Source of the DNA: Brevibacterium mcbrellneri ATCC 49030 | GTDB lineage: Bacteria > Actinomycetota > Actinomycetes > Actinomycetales > Brevibacteriaceae | Direction of reading: 5' to 3' | DNA: 64,000 nucleotides | Assembly: GCF_000178455.1 (NCBI RefSeq) | Contig: NZ_ADNU01000023.1 | Coordinates: 1-64,000 of the forward strand | In this document: positions 9,569 to 18,798 of the stretch, one piece after another | How positions within the stretch are numbered: the first letter of the stretch is position 1 | How the letters are laid out: each line of letters opens with the position of its first letter | Notes under the pieces: model-generated | Told to the model about the DNA's origin: nothing | The model's database searches: none | The model's input: only the letters and a program-made list of their open reading frames with translations | Program-made: the position numbers and the translations under genes

Positions 9569-11149
9569 ATGCAACCTTCAATTCCCACTGCTTCGCGCCC
9601 CGTTCTAGTGGTGGATTTCGGAGCACAGTACGCCCAGCTGATCGCACGCCGTGTTCGTGAAGCCGGCTTGTTCTCTGAAGTCATCCCGCACACTGCTCCT
9701 GCTCAAGATTTTGTGGACCGGAACCCGGTGGCCATCGTGCTTTCTGGTGGACCGTCTTCTGTCTACGCTGAAGGGGCTCCCCGTTTGGATCCCGAGGTGT
9801 TTGAACTGGGTGTTCCCATGTTCGGCATCTGTTATGGGTTCCAGTCAATGGCACACAACCTGGGTGGCAAAGTTGCCCACACAGGATCCCGGGAGTATGG
9901 ATCAACGCCACTGACCGTGGCAGGGTCCTCGCAGCTATTAGACGGCCAGCCAGAAAACCAAACGGTGTGGATGTCGCACTCGGACTCGGTGGCTGAAGCC
10001 CCTGAAGGGTTCACCGTTGTCGCATCCACCCCAGGTGCACCCGTTGCTGCGTTCGAATGTGCTGAACGCAAGCTCGCCGGTGTGCAGTGGCACCCGGAAG
10101 TGCTCCACTCCGAGTACGGTCAGGCAACCCTTGAGAACTTCCTGCACTCGATCGCAAGTCTCGAACCAACGTGGACTGCCGGAAATGTCATCGACGAACA
10201 GGTTGAATTGATCCGCCAACAGGTGGGGGACAAGCAGGTGATCTGCGCGCTGTCCGGTGGCGTTGACTCCGCAGTTGCGGCCGCTCTGGTTCACAAAGCA
10301 GTGGGCGATCAGCTCACGTGTGTTTTTGTTGACCACGGTCTGTTGCGCAAGGACGAACGCAAACAGGTCGAACAAGACTATGTGGCCTCAACGGGTGTGC
10401 GTCTAGTGACGGTTGACGCCGCCGATCAGTTCGTAAACGAACTGGCTGGCGTCACGGATCCTGAAACGAAGCGCAAAATCATTGGGCGTGAGTTCATCCG
10501 CGTGTTTGAAACAGCTGCTGCTGACTTGGTTGCCCAGTCACGCAACGACGCTGAACCGATCGAATTCTTGGTCCAGGGCACGCTGTACCCAGACGTGGTG
10601 GAATCCGGAGGTGGCTCTGGCACCGCCAACATCAAGAGCCACCACAACGTAGGCGGCTTGCCCGAAGACTTGCAGTTCAAGCTAGTCGAACCTCTGCGTG
10701 CGCTGTTTAAAGACGAAGTTCGTGAAATTGGGCGTGAGCTGGGCTTGCCTGAAGTTATTGTGGGGCGCCAGCCGTTCCCAGGCCCTGGTCTGGGTATTCG
10801 CATCATTGGTGAAGTCACCCGGGACCGCCTCGATGTACTCCGTGAAGCAGACGCCATTGCGCGCGAAGAACTGACGCGAGCAGGACTGGACGACAGCATT
10901 TGGCAGTGCCCCGTTGTGCTCCTTGCCGATGTGCGTTCGGTGGGTGTGCAGGGCGACGGCCGTACCTACGGCCACCCAATTGTTTTGCGTCCGGTGTCCA
11001 GTGAAGATGCCATGACGGCCGACTGGACTCACGTGCCATACGATGTGCTATCCACGATTTCTAACCGCATCACCAACGAAGTGGACGAAATCAACCGCGT
11101 GGTTCTCGACATCACGTCGAAGCCGCCGGGCACGATCGAGTGGGAGTAG
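9569..11149 (+). CDS. guaA: GMP synthase (glutamine-hydrolysing)
   Basis: Aminates XMP to GMP using glutamine and ATP. The 526 residues hold a class I amidotransferase domain (about 1-205) with nucleophile Cys88 in FGICYGFQ and the HPE motif ([12 protein letters not shown]). The ATP-pyrophosphatase domain follows with P-loop [13 protein letters not shown]. The dimerisation domain has [14 protein letters not shown] and ends [11 protein letters not shown], a fully conserved C-terminus. With guaB and guaB3 nearby, it completes the GMP branch. Confidence 0.97.
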   Translation: MQPSIPTASRPVLVVDFGAQYAQLIARRVREAGLFSEVIPHTAPAQDFVDRNPVAIVLSGGPSSVYAEGAPRLDPEVFELGVPMFGICYGFQSMAHNLGGKVAHTGSREYGSTPLTVAGSSQLLDGQPENQTVWMSHSDSVAEAPEGFTVVASTPGAPVAAFECAERKLAGVQWHPEVLHSEYGQATLENFLHSIASLEPTWTAGNVIDEQVELIRQQVGDKQVICALSGGVDSAVAAALVHKAVGDQLTCVFVDHGLLRKDERKQVEQDYVASTGVRLVTVDAADQFVNELAGVTDPETKRKIIGREFIRVFETAAADLVAQSRNDAEPIEFLVQGTLYPDVVESGGGSGTANIKSHHNVGGLPEDLQFKLVEPLRALFKDEVREIGRELGLPEVIVGRQPFPGPGLGIRIIGEVTRDRLDVLREADAIAREELTRAGLDDSIWQCPVVLLADVRSVGVQGDGRTYGHPIVLRPVSSEDAMTADWTHVPYDVLSTISNRITNEVDEINRVVLDITSKPPGTIEWE

Positions 11150-11181
11150 CTCGGCGGAGCATAGTGCCCAGTTGCGTCTCC

Positions 11182-11194
11182 TGAACACTGTTCA
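11182..11194. promoter_or_regulatory. BioQ-like operator upstream of bioY
   Basis: A perfect palindrome TGAAC-ACT-GTTCA. It matches the TGAAC-N3-GTTAC box described for the TetR-type biotin repressor BioQ in corynebacteria in all but one or two bases. It lies between a candidate -35 (TTGCGT, 11172-11177) and -10 (TACACT, 11197-11202) and would block RNA polymerase when bound. The regulator gene is not in the window. The assignment rests on motif and context only. Confidence 0.6.
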
Positions 11195-11203
11195 GTTACA
11201 CTA

Positions 11204-11229
11204 GGTGAGATTTCACCCAAGGTGGGTGA
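11204..11229. promoter_or_regulatory. Overlapping inverted repeats in the bioY leader
   Basis: Two inverted repeats share an arm: GGTGA-GATT-TCACC (11204-11217) and TTCACCC-AAGGT-GGGTGAA (11211-11229). They are mutually exclusive as RNA hairpins. The second ends about ten bases before the AAGGAG ribosome site of bioY. This could be a second regulator site on DNA or a small RNA switch. Confidence 0.4.
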
Positions 11230-11251
11230 ACCTGTGTACAAGGAGAACTAC

Positions 11252-11860
11252 GTGTCTACTTCCACCGCGCCTGAAACACGTCGCGCACCACAACCGCGCA
11301 GCGTAGGGATGGATGTTGCATATATTGCCGTTTTCGCTGCCCTCATTTGGGTGTCTGCACTCATTCCACCTATCCCTGTTGGAGGAGTCGGTGTTCCGAT
11401 TACGGTGCAGACCCTCACGATCGCCATCACCGGAATGGTCTTGGGAGCGTGGCGCGGGTTCGCGGCAACCGGTCTGTACATCGTGCTGGGCCTGATCGGG
11501 TTGCCCGTGTTCGCTGGCGGCTCGGGAGGTCTGGGTGCTCTCGCCGGCCCCAGTGCGGGCTACCTGGTATCCTTTCCGTTCTTCGCCGGGCTCATTGGTC
11601 TGTTGGCTCAGATTTCAGTGAAGAAACTGACCGGTGTGAAACTGTGGCTGGCTCTTGTGGGTGCGGCTCTGGTTGCCCGTTACCTCATCGTATGGCCAAT
11701 CGGCGCCTTTGGCATTCACCTCAACGGTGGAGTGCCACTTGGAGCGGCCTTCCTGGCAGACATTCCGTTCTGGCCAGGTGACTTGGTGAAGAACATCCTC
11801 GCCGGTGCTATTGCGCTCATGATCCACCGCGCATTCCCCACCGTGCTGGTGCGCCGGTGA
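11252..11860 (+). CDS. bioY: Biotin ECF transporter substrate-binding protein BioY
   Basis: The S component that binds biotin within the membrane and docks to the energising module. I start at the GTG at 11252 (202 residues), seven bases after AAGGAG. Six TM segments are visible. Family motifs are PIPVGGVGVPITVQTL, GAWRGFAATGLYIVLGLIG, FAGGSGGLGALAGPSAGYL and IWPIGAF-like VWPIGAFGIH. A longer in-frame GTG at 11222 lies within the inverted repeat and is disfavoured. bioM follows with a four-base overlap. Confidence 0.93.
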   Translation: MSTSTAPETRRAPQPRSVGMDVAYIAVFAALIWVSALIPPIPVGGVGVPITVQTLTIAITGMVLGAWRGFAATGLYIVLGLIGLPVFAGGSGGLGALAGPSAGYLVSFPFFAGLIGLLAQISVKKLTGVKLWLALVGAALVARYLIVWPIGAFGIHLNGGVPLGAAFLADIPFWPGDLVKNILAGAIALMIHRAFPTVLVRR

Positions 11861-12552
11861 TCACTTTCGACGGCGCACGCGTTGCGATCGACGAAGTCGG
11901 AGGGCCCGAAAGGGTCCTCCTGGACACCACCTCGGTCACGCTGACACAGCCAATGACGTCAGTCATTGGCCCCAACGGATCGGGCAAAACTACGTTCCTT
12001 CAGATGATCAACGGTCTGATGGCGCCCACCTCGGGCGATGTTCGCGTAGGCGAACTCAGCGTCACCCAAAACCTCAAGGACGTACGCAAGCGCGTGGGGT
12101 TCGTCTTCAGCGACCCCGCGGCCCAGCTGGTCATGCCCACGGTGGTCGAAGACGTGCAGTTGTCCCTGCGCCACCTGCCCAAGGCTGAACGCAAACCGGC
12201 GGCCATGGCCATGCTCACCGAACTGGGAGTGGAGGACCTGGCCAGCCGTTCCGTCTACGAACTGTCTGGCGGGCAACGCCAGTTGGTCGCCTTGGCAACT
12301 GTGCTGGCGGTAGACCCTGAGGTTTTGGTGCTCGATGAGCCGGCGACGCTCCTGGACTTGAAGAACACGCTTCTGTTGCGGCGCACTCTGCGTGAACTGG
12401 TGGACCGGCGCGGGGTTCAGGTGGTGTTTTCGACTCACGACCTGGACTTCGCTTTGGACGGGCATGAGTGCGTGTTTATCGACGGCGGCCAGGTGTGTGG
12501 CAAGGGCGCCCCGGCCGAGGTCGTTGCCGAGTACCGAGCGAGTGTCGCATGA
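11857..12552 (+). CDS. bioM: Biotin ECF transporter ATPase BioM
   Basis: The ATP-binding energiser for BioY/BioN. Its 231 residues show Walker A GPNGSGKTT (residues 38-46), a Q-loop-like GFVFSDPAAQLVMPTV, signature LSGGQRQLVALA, and Walker B VLVLDEPATLLD; the H-loop is STHDLDFAL. The C-terminal extension of longer EcfA proteins is absent, as in dedicated BioM. Walker B is followed by EPATLLD rather than the common EPTTLLD. The GTG start overlaps the bioY stop. Confidence 0.92.
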   Translation: MITFDGARVAIDEVGGPERVLLDTTSVTLTQPMTSVIGPNGSGKTTFLQMINGLMAPTSGDVRVGELSVTQNLKDVRKRVGFVFSDPAAQLVMPTVVEDVQLSLRHLPKAERKPAAMAMLTELGVEDLASRSVYELSGGQRQLVALATVLAVDPEVLVLDEPATLLDLKNTLLLRRTLRELVDRRGVQVVFSTHDLDFALDGHECVFIDGGQVCGKGAPAEVVAEYRASVA

Positions 12553-13163
12553 GGCGTCGGCAGCAGTTTTTGGGTGTGTGCTCGCCCCGCCGTGGGTGGT
12601 TGCACGCGACTCCTGTGGGCCTAAAGTTCGCGTCACTGACGGTGCTGACGCTGGTGGTGATGCTTGCCCGTAATCCCTTTGTGAACGCTGGCCTCATCGT
12701 GGCGCTGGTGATCATTGGGTTAACAGCCAAAATGGGTTTGGGACAGATTCTGGGACCCATTCGACGCATGTGGCTGATCTTTGTGCTGTTGGTGGCGTTT
12801 CACGTGTTCTTGAGCGACTGGTGGAACGCCGCGCGCATCATCACGGTGATGATCACATGTGTGGTGGGCGCGCAGATCTTCATGCTGTCCACGCCCTTGT
12901 CAGTTTTGTTGGACCTTTTCAACATGCTGGTGAAACCGTTGAAGTTCGTAGGTGTCCGCCCACAAGTGCCAGCACTTGCGGCGGCGATTGCGGTGCGTAG
13001 CGTTTCCTACTTGGCGGACCTGGCTGACACAGCAAAGGATGCTGCCAGTGCACGCGGGTTAGAAAACGACATTCGCGCACGCACCGTGCCGGTGATGCTA
13101 GGTGCTGTTAAATACGCCCAAGACACCGGGCGTGCGCTCGAAGCCCGCGGGATTCTGGATTAG
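12549..13163 (+). CDS. bioN: Biotin ECF transporter transmembrane protein BioN
   Basis: The T component linking BioM to BioY. I start at ATG 12549, which overlaps the bioM stop (ATGA), giving 204 residues. Several TM helices lie at about residues 22-130. The coupling helices carry the family's Ala-Arg-Gly motifs, seen as SARGLEND and EARGILD near the C-terminus. The gene ends four bases into the convergent glycosyltransferase gene, so no separate terminator fits between them. Confidence 0.9.
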   Translation: MRRRQQFLGVCSPRRGWLHATPVGLKFASLTVLTLVVMLARNPFVNAGLIVALVIIGLTAKMGLGQILGPIRRMWLIFVLLVAFHVFLSDWWNAARIITVMITCVVGAQIFMLSTPLSVLLDLFNMLVKPLKFVGVRPQVPALAAAIAVRSVSYLADLADTAKDAASARGLENDIRARTVPVMLGAVKYAQDTGRALEARGILD

Positions 13164-14335
13164 CTGACTCGGTCCTGCGCCCACCGAGGAGCCCCGATGA
13201 GCGAGCGGCCAATCACCTGAGGCGCAGGAGAGTCGATCGCCGCCGCGTAGTGACCTACGAGCTGCGAGCACACGCTCTTCCATGTGCGCCCCAAAACCAC
13301 CTTGCGGGCCGCTTCACCGAACGCTACGCGCTTAGCGTCGTCGCCCACCAGGTCACGAACATGGTCTTCCATAGCAGCGAGGTCCCCAGGTGTGTACAGC
13401 CACCCGGTGCGGGAGTGGTCGACCAGGTCCAATGGGCCACCTCGGGCGGGAGCAACCACAGGCACGGCACTTGCCATTGCCTCCTGGATGGTCTGGCAGA
13501 ACGTTTCAAACTCGCCGGGGGACACCATGACATCAAAGCTGGCAACCGCCTGCGCCAAAGCGTCCCCACCCAAGAAGCCGGTGAAAACAGCGTTAGGTAG
13601 AAGCTGTTGCAAGCGAGCGCGCTGCGGTCCTTCACCCACGATGACCAACTGAACGTTAGGGATGTTGCCCAGCCGAACCAAGTCCTCGACCTGCTTCTCA
13701 ACCGCCAGGCGCCCCACAAAACCAACGATCTTCTTGCCCTCAGGGGACATGCGCGCCCGCCACTCTTCCGAACGGTGGCTGGGGTCAAAGCGGGTGGAGT
13801 CAACACCTCGGGCCCACAGACGCACATCAGCCACCCCGTGGCTGTGCAGCTGGTCGATGGTGAATGACGATGGAGCAAGAGTCAGGGATGCATGCTGGTG
13901 GATGTTGCGCACGTGGTTCCACATGAGGTTTTCCACTCCGCGTAGACCGTAGCGTGCGGCGTAAGCGGGCACTTCAGTCTGGTAGACAGCAACCGAGGGG
14001 ATGCCCAGGTCCTGTGCCGCGAGCACGCCGCGCCACCCAAGGACGAACGGGGAGGCCAGGTGGACAACGTCGGGGTCGTAGTCGGCCAAAATGCGACGGA
14101 TACGAGGGACACCGCCGGGGGCAACACGAACCTTGCGATATCTGGGCATCGCAAAAGAGGGCACTCGAATAATTCGAGCGCCCGAAAGTTCTGTGGGGGA
14201 GTCGTGGCGAGTTCCAGGAGCGATCACGATGACGTCGTCACCACGTTCCGCTAAGTGTTCAAGGACTCGGACAACCGTGTGGACCACGCCGTTGGTCTGG
14301 GGTAAGAAGGACTCAGCAATAATCGCAACTCTCAC
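13160..14335 (-). CDS. GT4-family glycosyltransferase (MgtA/PimB-like mannosyltransferase)
   Basis: A 391-residue GT-B retaining glycosyltransferase. The N-terminal domain starts MRVAIIAESFLPQTNGVV and has HLASPFVLGWRG; the C-terminal domain has VGFVGRLAVEKQVEDLV and the nucleotide-sugar motif SPGEFETFCQTIQEAMASAV. The pattern resembles the GDP-mannose-dependent mannosyltransferases that build lipoglycans in Actinobacteria (MgtA, PimB), so a cell-envelope mannosylation role is likely. Acceptor and donor are inferred from family only. The gene is convergent with bioN, overlapping by four bases. Confidence 0.85.
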   Translation of the reverse strand: MRVAIIAESFLPQTNGVVHTVVRVLEHLAERGDDVIVIAPGTRHDSPTELSGARIIRVPSFAMPRYRKVRVAPGGVPRIRRILADYDPDVVHLASPFVLGWRGVLAAQDLGIPSVAVYQTEVPAYAARYGLRGVENLMWNHVRNIHQHASLTLAPSSFTIDQLHSHGVADVRLWARGVDSTRFDPSHRSEEWRARMSPEGKKIVGFVGRLAVEKQVEDLVRLGNIPNVQLVIVGEGPQRARLQQLLPNAVFTGFLGGDALAQAVASFDVMVSPGEFETFCQTIQEAMASAVPVVAPARGGPLDLVDHSRTGWLYTPGDLAAMEDHVRDLVGDDAKRVAFGEAARKVVLGRTWKSVCSQLVGHYAAAIDSPAPQVIGRSLIGAPRWAQDRVS

Positions 14336-14509
14336 ACCAGCATTAGACCCCAGTGAAGTAACATGAAAACGGTGTCAGTGCGAACACTGGCTAACTAAAC
14401 GGTAAACTTAACTGGTGGGTAACTAATTCGATGAGTGGACGAAGCACTTGATGCTGAGTCGAAGTCGTTGATATCCGCTGAAAGTGTCGTTGAACTAAAG
14501 GAGCAGACA

Positions 14510-15208
14510 GTGACGTGGGCTTTGGCAATTCTTCTGATTGTCCTGGTCATTGTTGCTGTTATTGCGATTGGTCTGGTTGTCCGGAACAATCAGCTATCAC
14601 TTGCCCGCGACCTGTGTTTAGAAGCGCTGCGCCAAGTGAATGTGCAACGTGAACAGCGACACGCGCTCGTGCCAGGGTTTGTGAGCCTCGCACGCTCATG
14701 CCGGGACAATGACGGTAAACGTAACGGTGTAGTTAGTGCCTCAGTCGAACAATGCGACGAAGCAGGGCGCGAACTCTCGGCTGCCCTTACCCAAGCCGTG
14801 TCGGTAGGTACGGAAGAATCAGCCACCCCCGGCGACACAACGGCCAGTGTTGGGCCAGCGGAAGATCAGCTCACCTCGGCCATTGACGCGCTAGCGCACG
14901 CTGCCCGCGTGCCAGGCGAGGTCACGGACGCCGACGAAACATGCCGGATCCAACTCCACGACCTCTACGAACACCTCCTCATGGTCGAACACCGTCTGTC
15001 AGCCGCCGTGCGCTACTACAACATGGTGGTAACGCAGTATTCGACGATGCGTTCCTCGTGGGTATCCCGCCCACTGACGGGTGTGTATCGGAAGTTCGCC
15101 CACATCGCATACACCCCCAACGATTTTTCCGACAACGTACCCAACACGCTCCGAGTGCCAGAACGCGAAAAAGGAACAGGCTACCGGCCAGGAAGCGTGT
15201 TCGGCTAA
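14510..15208 (+). CDS. LemA-family membrane-anchored protein
   Basis: A 232-residue LemA-like protein of unknown biochemical role. One N-terminal TM helix (about residues 2-25, WALAILLIVLVIVAVIAIG) is followed by a long helical domain with RNNQLSLARDLCLEALRQV and, near the end, YYNMVVTQYSTMRSSWVSRP, the LemA hallmark. The GTG at 14510 has AAAGGAG nine bases upstream; an earlier in-frame ATG would add 25 residues before the helix and has no site. truA begins immediately after the stop. Confidence 0.85.
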   Translation: MTWALAILLIVLVIVAVIAIGLVVRNNQLSLARDLCLEALRQVNVQREQRHALVPGFVSLARSCRDNDGKRNGVVSASVEQCDEAGRELSAALTQAVSVGTEESATPGDTTASVGPAEDQLTSAIDALAHAARVPGEVTDADETCRIQLHDLYEHLLMVEHRLSAAVRYYNMVVTQYSTMRSSWVSRPLTGVYRKFAHIAYTPNDFSDNVPNTLRVPEREKGTGYRPGSVFG

Positions 15209-16120
15209 GTGACGGCTTCCAATACAGAAGAATCAGGCCAACTGGATCATCCGCACCAGCGTTTCCGGATCGACTTGGGGTACGTGGGCACCCACTTTCA
15301 CGGGTGGGCGCTTCAACCGCATCTGCGGACCGTGCAAGGGGAACTCGAAACCGCGCTCGCCCGAATCCTCAGCGCCCCCGTTCGCGTGACGGTTGCAGGC
15401 CGTACGGACGCCGGCGTGCACGCGCGCAGGCAGGTCGTTCACGTGGACATTCCGCACACCGATTTTCCGCGGCTGGTGGGGCAACCTCGGGCGCGGGCCG
15501 AGCAACGAACACCGGCGCGAGGCTTGACGTCCCGGTTGCGAGGTGTGCTTGCCCGTCAGGACGCCAGTGACATTGTGATTCACGATGTGACGGCTGTTCA
15601 TGCTGATTTTGATGCTCGATTTTCTGCTCTGTGGCGTTCATACACCTACCGGTTGGCTGATCCCCAGGCTTTTACCGACCCGTTGACCGCGGCTTTTACC
15701 GTGGAGCACCGGGCTGAGTTGGACGTGGCTGCGATGAGTGCCGCTGCCCAGCAGGTGTGCGGCCTACGCGACTTCTTGCCCTTCTGTAAACCGCGCGAAG
15801 GCTCGACAACAATCCGCACTTTGGAAGAACTCCGGGTGGAGCGCGTTGGAAGTGGCGTGATCGAATTTTTCTTACGCGCCGACGCCTTTTGTCACCACAT
15901 GGTGCGTGCCCTGGTGGGTGGGCTTGTCAAAGTGGGTGAAGGTAAGTGGGGACCGGGCAGGTTGGCTGGTATGTGTGAAGAAGCCGGCCGAGGTGGTTCC
16001 GAATTTCCGATGTTTGTCTTCCCAGCGCACGGATTGGTTTTGGAAGACGTGGGGTACCCCGAACCGGGTGAGTGGGCTGTGCGCAATCAGCAAACCCGCG
16101 CGCGGAGAGACGCTGATTAG
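15209..16120 (+). CDS. truA: tRNA pseudouridine(38-40) synthase
   Basis: Converts U38-U40 of the tRNA anticodon arm to pseudouridine. The 303-residue protein has FHGWALQPHLRTVQGELE, the catalytic aspartate in GRTDAGVHARRQVVHVD, SALWRSYTYRL, and FCHHMVRALVGGLVKVGEGK near the C-terminus. The GTG follows the lemA stop without a gap, so the two are translationally linked. In many actinobacteria truA lies just before rplM; here a nucleotidase gene intervenes. Confidence 0.95.
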   Translation: MTASNTEESGQLDHPHQRFRIDLGYVGTHFHGWALQPHLRTVQGELETALARILSAPVRVTVAGRTDAGVHARRQVVHVDIPHTDFPRLVGQPRARAEQRTPARGLTSRLRGVLARQDASDIVIHDVTAVHADFDARFSALWRSYTYRLADPQAFTDPLTAAFTVEHRAELDVAAMSAAAQQVCGLRDFLPFCKPREGSTTIRTLEELRVERVGSGVIEFFLRADAFCHHMVRALVGGLVKVGEGKWGPGRLAGMCEEAGRGGSEFPMFVFPAHGLVLEDVGYPEPGEWAVRNQQTRARRDAD

Positions 16121-16189
16121 TGCGGGGTGGCGTGGAACTGTGAGTCGCTTTTGTAACTGGCTCACATAATTTACTCAGTTATTGCTCTG

Positions 16190-16211
16190 GTTTACCTCAA
16201 GTTCACGCTGC
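16190..16211 (+). promoter_or_regulatory. Possible PHO-box-like tandem repeat before the 5'-nucleotidase
   Basis: Two adjacent 11-base units, GTTTACCTCAA and GTTCACGCTGC, follow the spacing of actinobacterial PhoP boxes (direct repeats beginning GTTCA). They lie about 55 bases before the ATG of a secreted phosphate-releasing enzyme, where such control would make sense. The first unit deviates from the known consensus, so this is tentative. Confidence 0.35.
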
Positions 16212-16263
16212 GCTGATAGAAATTGAGAGCATTTGTTAATTTCACTCCCTTGACGAGGACATT

Positions 16264-18510
16264 ATGAAGCGAACAACCCGCGCTTTTGCGGCTGTGTCAG
16301 CACTCGCTGTCGTGTCGCCGCTTGGAACGCTCCCAGCATTTGGTACAGCTGACAAGGGCACCGAATTCCAGATCCTGAACATTACAGACTTCCACGGTCG
16401 TATCGGCTCCGGCATTGGCGCCGACCTTGCGGGCGCCGTTACTGACAACCGTCAGGAAAACTCCACGTTCTTGTCCGCGGGTGACAACATCGGTGCATCC
16501 ACCTACGCATCGTCGTCACAACAGGACAACCCCACCCTTGAATACCTCGACGCACTTGGACTAGACGCATCTGCCGTAGGTAACCACGAATTCGACCGCG
16601 GATTCGACGACATCAAGTCACGCAACACCAAGTTCGAGCACCTGGGTGCCAACGTTGTGAAGAAGGGAACCGACGAACCGGCGTTCCCTGCGTACACCAC
16701 TTACGATGTCAACGGTGTGAAAGTAGCAGTCATTGGTGTTGTCACCACGGACACCAAGACTCTGGTATCCCCAAGCGGTATCAAGGGGATTGACTTCATT
16801 GACCCTGTCAAGGCAGTGAACAAGGCAGCGAAAGAACTTGAAGCATCAGACGAAAAGCCTGACATCACGATCCTGGAAGCGCACACGGGTCCTTCCTCTG
16901 CAGGAAGTATTGAAGAAGCTACCGGATCGAACGACGAATTCGCTTCCCTGGTAGAAAAAGCTGACCCTTCGATTGACGCGATGTTCTTTGGCCACTCACA
17001 CATCAAGATGAACCTCACGGCCAAGATTCCAGGAACCGACCGCACACGTCCAGTTGTGCAGGCTGGTAACTACGGTAACGCTCTTGCTGACGTGCGCCTT
17101 ACCTCAGAAGGAAACGGCGACTGGACTCTCAAGTCCTCCGAACTGATTGACGTTAAGGGTAAAGCAACCGAAAGCAACGTTCCTGCAGACGTCAAGAAGA
17201 TCATCGACGACGCAGAAGCTAAAGCGCAGGAAGTTGGATCGGTTAAAGCCGGTGAAATCACCGAAGACATCACGCGCGCATTCAAAGAAGACGGGTCAGA
17301 AGACCGCGGTGCAGAAAGCACCCTGGGGAACCTCGTTGCAGACGCGCTGAAGGAAGGTGTCACGTACTCCAACCTGGAAGAAGCTGACTTCGGTATCACC
17401 AACCCAGGTGGTCTCCGTACTGACATGAAGATGGACGACTACTTTGGTGAAGGCAAGCTGAAGGAAGACAAGGGTGTTGTCACCGACGGTGAACTCAACC
17501 AGGTTCTTCCGTTTGCTAACGACCACGGTGTTGTCACCATGAAGGGTGAAGACGTCATCGAACTCTTCGCTCAGCAGTGGCAGCCGGCTGAAGCGTCGCG
17601 CCCATTCCTCCACCTCGGTATCTCAAAAGAACTGAGCGTTGTCTACGACTCAAGCGCTAAAGACCCAGCCAAGCGTGTGAAGTCAGTCAAGGTCAACGGA
17701 GAAGACATTGACCCTGCAAAGGAATACCGCGTAGCTACCCTGTCATTCTTGGCAAACGGTGGTGACAACTTTGGCGCGTTTGCAAAGGGTAAGTTCGAAC
17801 AGTCGGGTCTCACCGACTTTGAAATCTGGCAGAAGTACTTCGAGAAGAACTCGCCAGTATCGCCTGACAAGAAGGAACGCCAGGCAGACTTTGCACACGA
17901 CATTCTCGGCAACGGAAGCGCAACTGCCGAAGTTCACACACCTGACACCACCAAGAACAACTTCTACCTCAAGATCGATTCGAAGGTCGAAGCCGAAAAC
18001 CTTCTCTTTACCGTTGAAGCACCAAAGGGCTACGACGTGGAATGGGAAGACTCCAAGGTGATCGAAGGAACCAAGAACACGGTTCGTGTCGACAAGGTCA
18101 AGGCCGGCGAAACGCAGGTGAAGTTCCGCCTGGTGCGCAACTCCGACAAGACCGACGGTGCGAAAGAGTTCAACACCACCCTGGTCGCTGACCCAGCCGC
18201 AAAGTGGTGGGACAACAACCCACTCCCAATCCTGCGTGAAACCAAGGTGGGATTCGTGTCTGAAGAAAAGCCTGGCGACGATTCCGACGAAGCCACGCCT
18301 GGCGACGGTGGACAGGACGACAAAGGTAAAGACAAAGACGGTTCCGACAAGGGCAAGGAAGGCTCCGACAAGGGCAAGGACACGGACGCCAGTGACGGCA
18401 AGCCACTGCCTCGCACCGGTACGGAAACCGCTGGCATGATTGCCGCTGGAATCGCATTGTTGGCCGTTGGTGCAACAGCAGTTGGACTTACCCGAGCCCG
18501 CCGCAAGTAA
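16264..18510 (+). CDS. Sortase-anchored 5'-nucleotidase / 2',3'-cyclic phosphodiesterase family protein
   Basis: A 748-residue cell-wall enzyme releasing phosphate from external nucleotides. It has a signal peptide (about residues 1-29, MKRTTRAFAAVSALAVVSPL) and a metallophosphatase domain with ITDFHGRIG, SAGDNIGAS, GNHEFDRGF and FFGHSHIKMN. A 5'-nucleotidase C-terminal domain with NPGGLRTDM follows, then an acidic Lys/Asp/Gly-rich spacer (about 670-710). The LPRTG sortase signal is at 715-719, followed by a hydrophobic stretch and RARRK tail. GAGGAC precedes the ATG. A perfect-stem hairpin follows the gene. Confidence 0.93.
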   Translation: MKRTTRAFAAVSALAVVSPLGTLPAFGTADKGTEFQILNITDFHGRIGSGIGADLAGAVTDNRQENSTFLSAGDNIGASTYASSSQQDNPTLEYLDALGLDASAVGNHEFDRGFDDIKSRNTKFEHLGANVVKKGTDEPAFPAYTTYDVNGVKVAVIGVVTTDTKTLVSPSGIKGIDFIDPVKAVNKAAKELEASDEKPDITILEAHTGPSSAGSIEEATGSNDEFASLVEKADPSIDAMFFGHSHIKMNLTAKIPGTDRTRPVVQAGNYGNALADVRLTSEGNGDWTLKSSELIDVKGKATESNVPADVKKIIDDAEAKAQEVGSVKAGEITEDITRAFKEDGSEDRGAESTLGNLVADALKEGVTYSNLEEADFGITNPGGLRTDMKMDDYFGEGKLKEDKGVVTDGELNQVLPFANDHGVVTMKGEDVIELFAQQWQPAEASRPFLHLGISKELSVVYDSSAKDPAKRVKSVKVNGEDIDPAKEYRVATLSFLANGGDNFGAFAKGKFEQSGLTDFEIWQKYFEKNSPVSPDKKERQADFAHDILGNGSATAEVHTPDTTKNNFYLKIDSKVEAENLLFTVEAPKGYDVEWEDSKVIEGTKNTVRVDKVKAGETQVKFRLVRNSDKTDGAKEFNTTLVADPAAKWWDNNPLPILRETKVGFVSEEKPGDDSDEATPGDGGQDDKGKDKDGSDKGKEGSDKGKDTDASDGKPLPRTGTETAGMIAAGIALLAVGATAVGLTRARRK

Positions 18511-18573
18511 CAGCACACAGGTGAGTGGCACCTCGGCGAAGGTGACCCCACCCACCCCGTGAGCGAAGCCACC

Positions 18574-18613
18574 ATTCGACCCCTCCCAAGCATTTGCCTG
18601 GGAGGGGTCGAAT
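18574..18613. terminator. Hairpin after the 5'-nucleotidase gene
   Basis: A 15-base perfect stem (ATTCGACCCCTCCCA and its complement) with a ten-base loop. No T tract follows, as is common for actinobacterial intrinsic terminators. It lies 64 bases past the stop and separates this gene from rplM-rpsI. Confidence 0.85.
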
Positions 18614-18727
18614 GCATTAGATTAGGTAGTCGTTGCGTACGTCAATGCACATGCCACAAAACCTCTAGTCGCGTTGCAGGTTGAGGCGAAGGTGCTCTTC
18701 GTACAACATGACAGAACTGCACTGGCG

Positions 18728-18782
18728 GTCTCTAAAGATCACGACCTTTGAGAACACGCGCGGTGCCGCACAAACTAGAGAC
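18728..18782 (+). promoter_or_regulatory. Candidate structured leader of rplM
   Basis: The 7-base arm GTCTCTA (18728-18734) pairs exactly with TAGAGAC (18776-18782), closing a 41-base internal region that can form a small AAAG/CTTT helix. The closing arm ends just before the AAGAAGG ribosome site of rplM. This layout suits autoregulation by L13, which represses its own mRNA in E. coli, but no known leader family was matched. Confidence 0.4.
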
Positions 18783-18798
18783 GAAAAGAAGGCTACAC

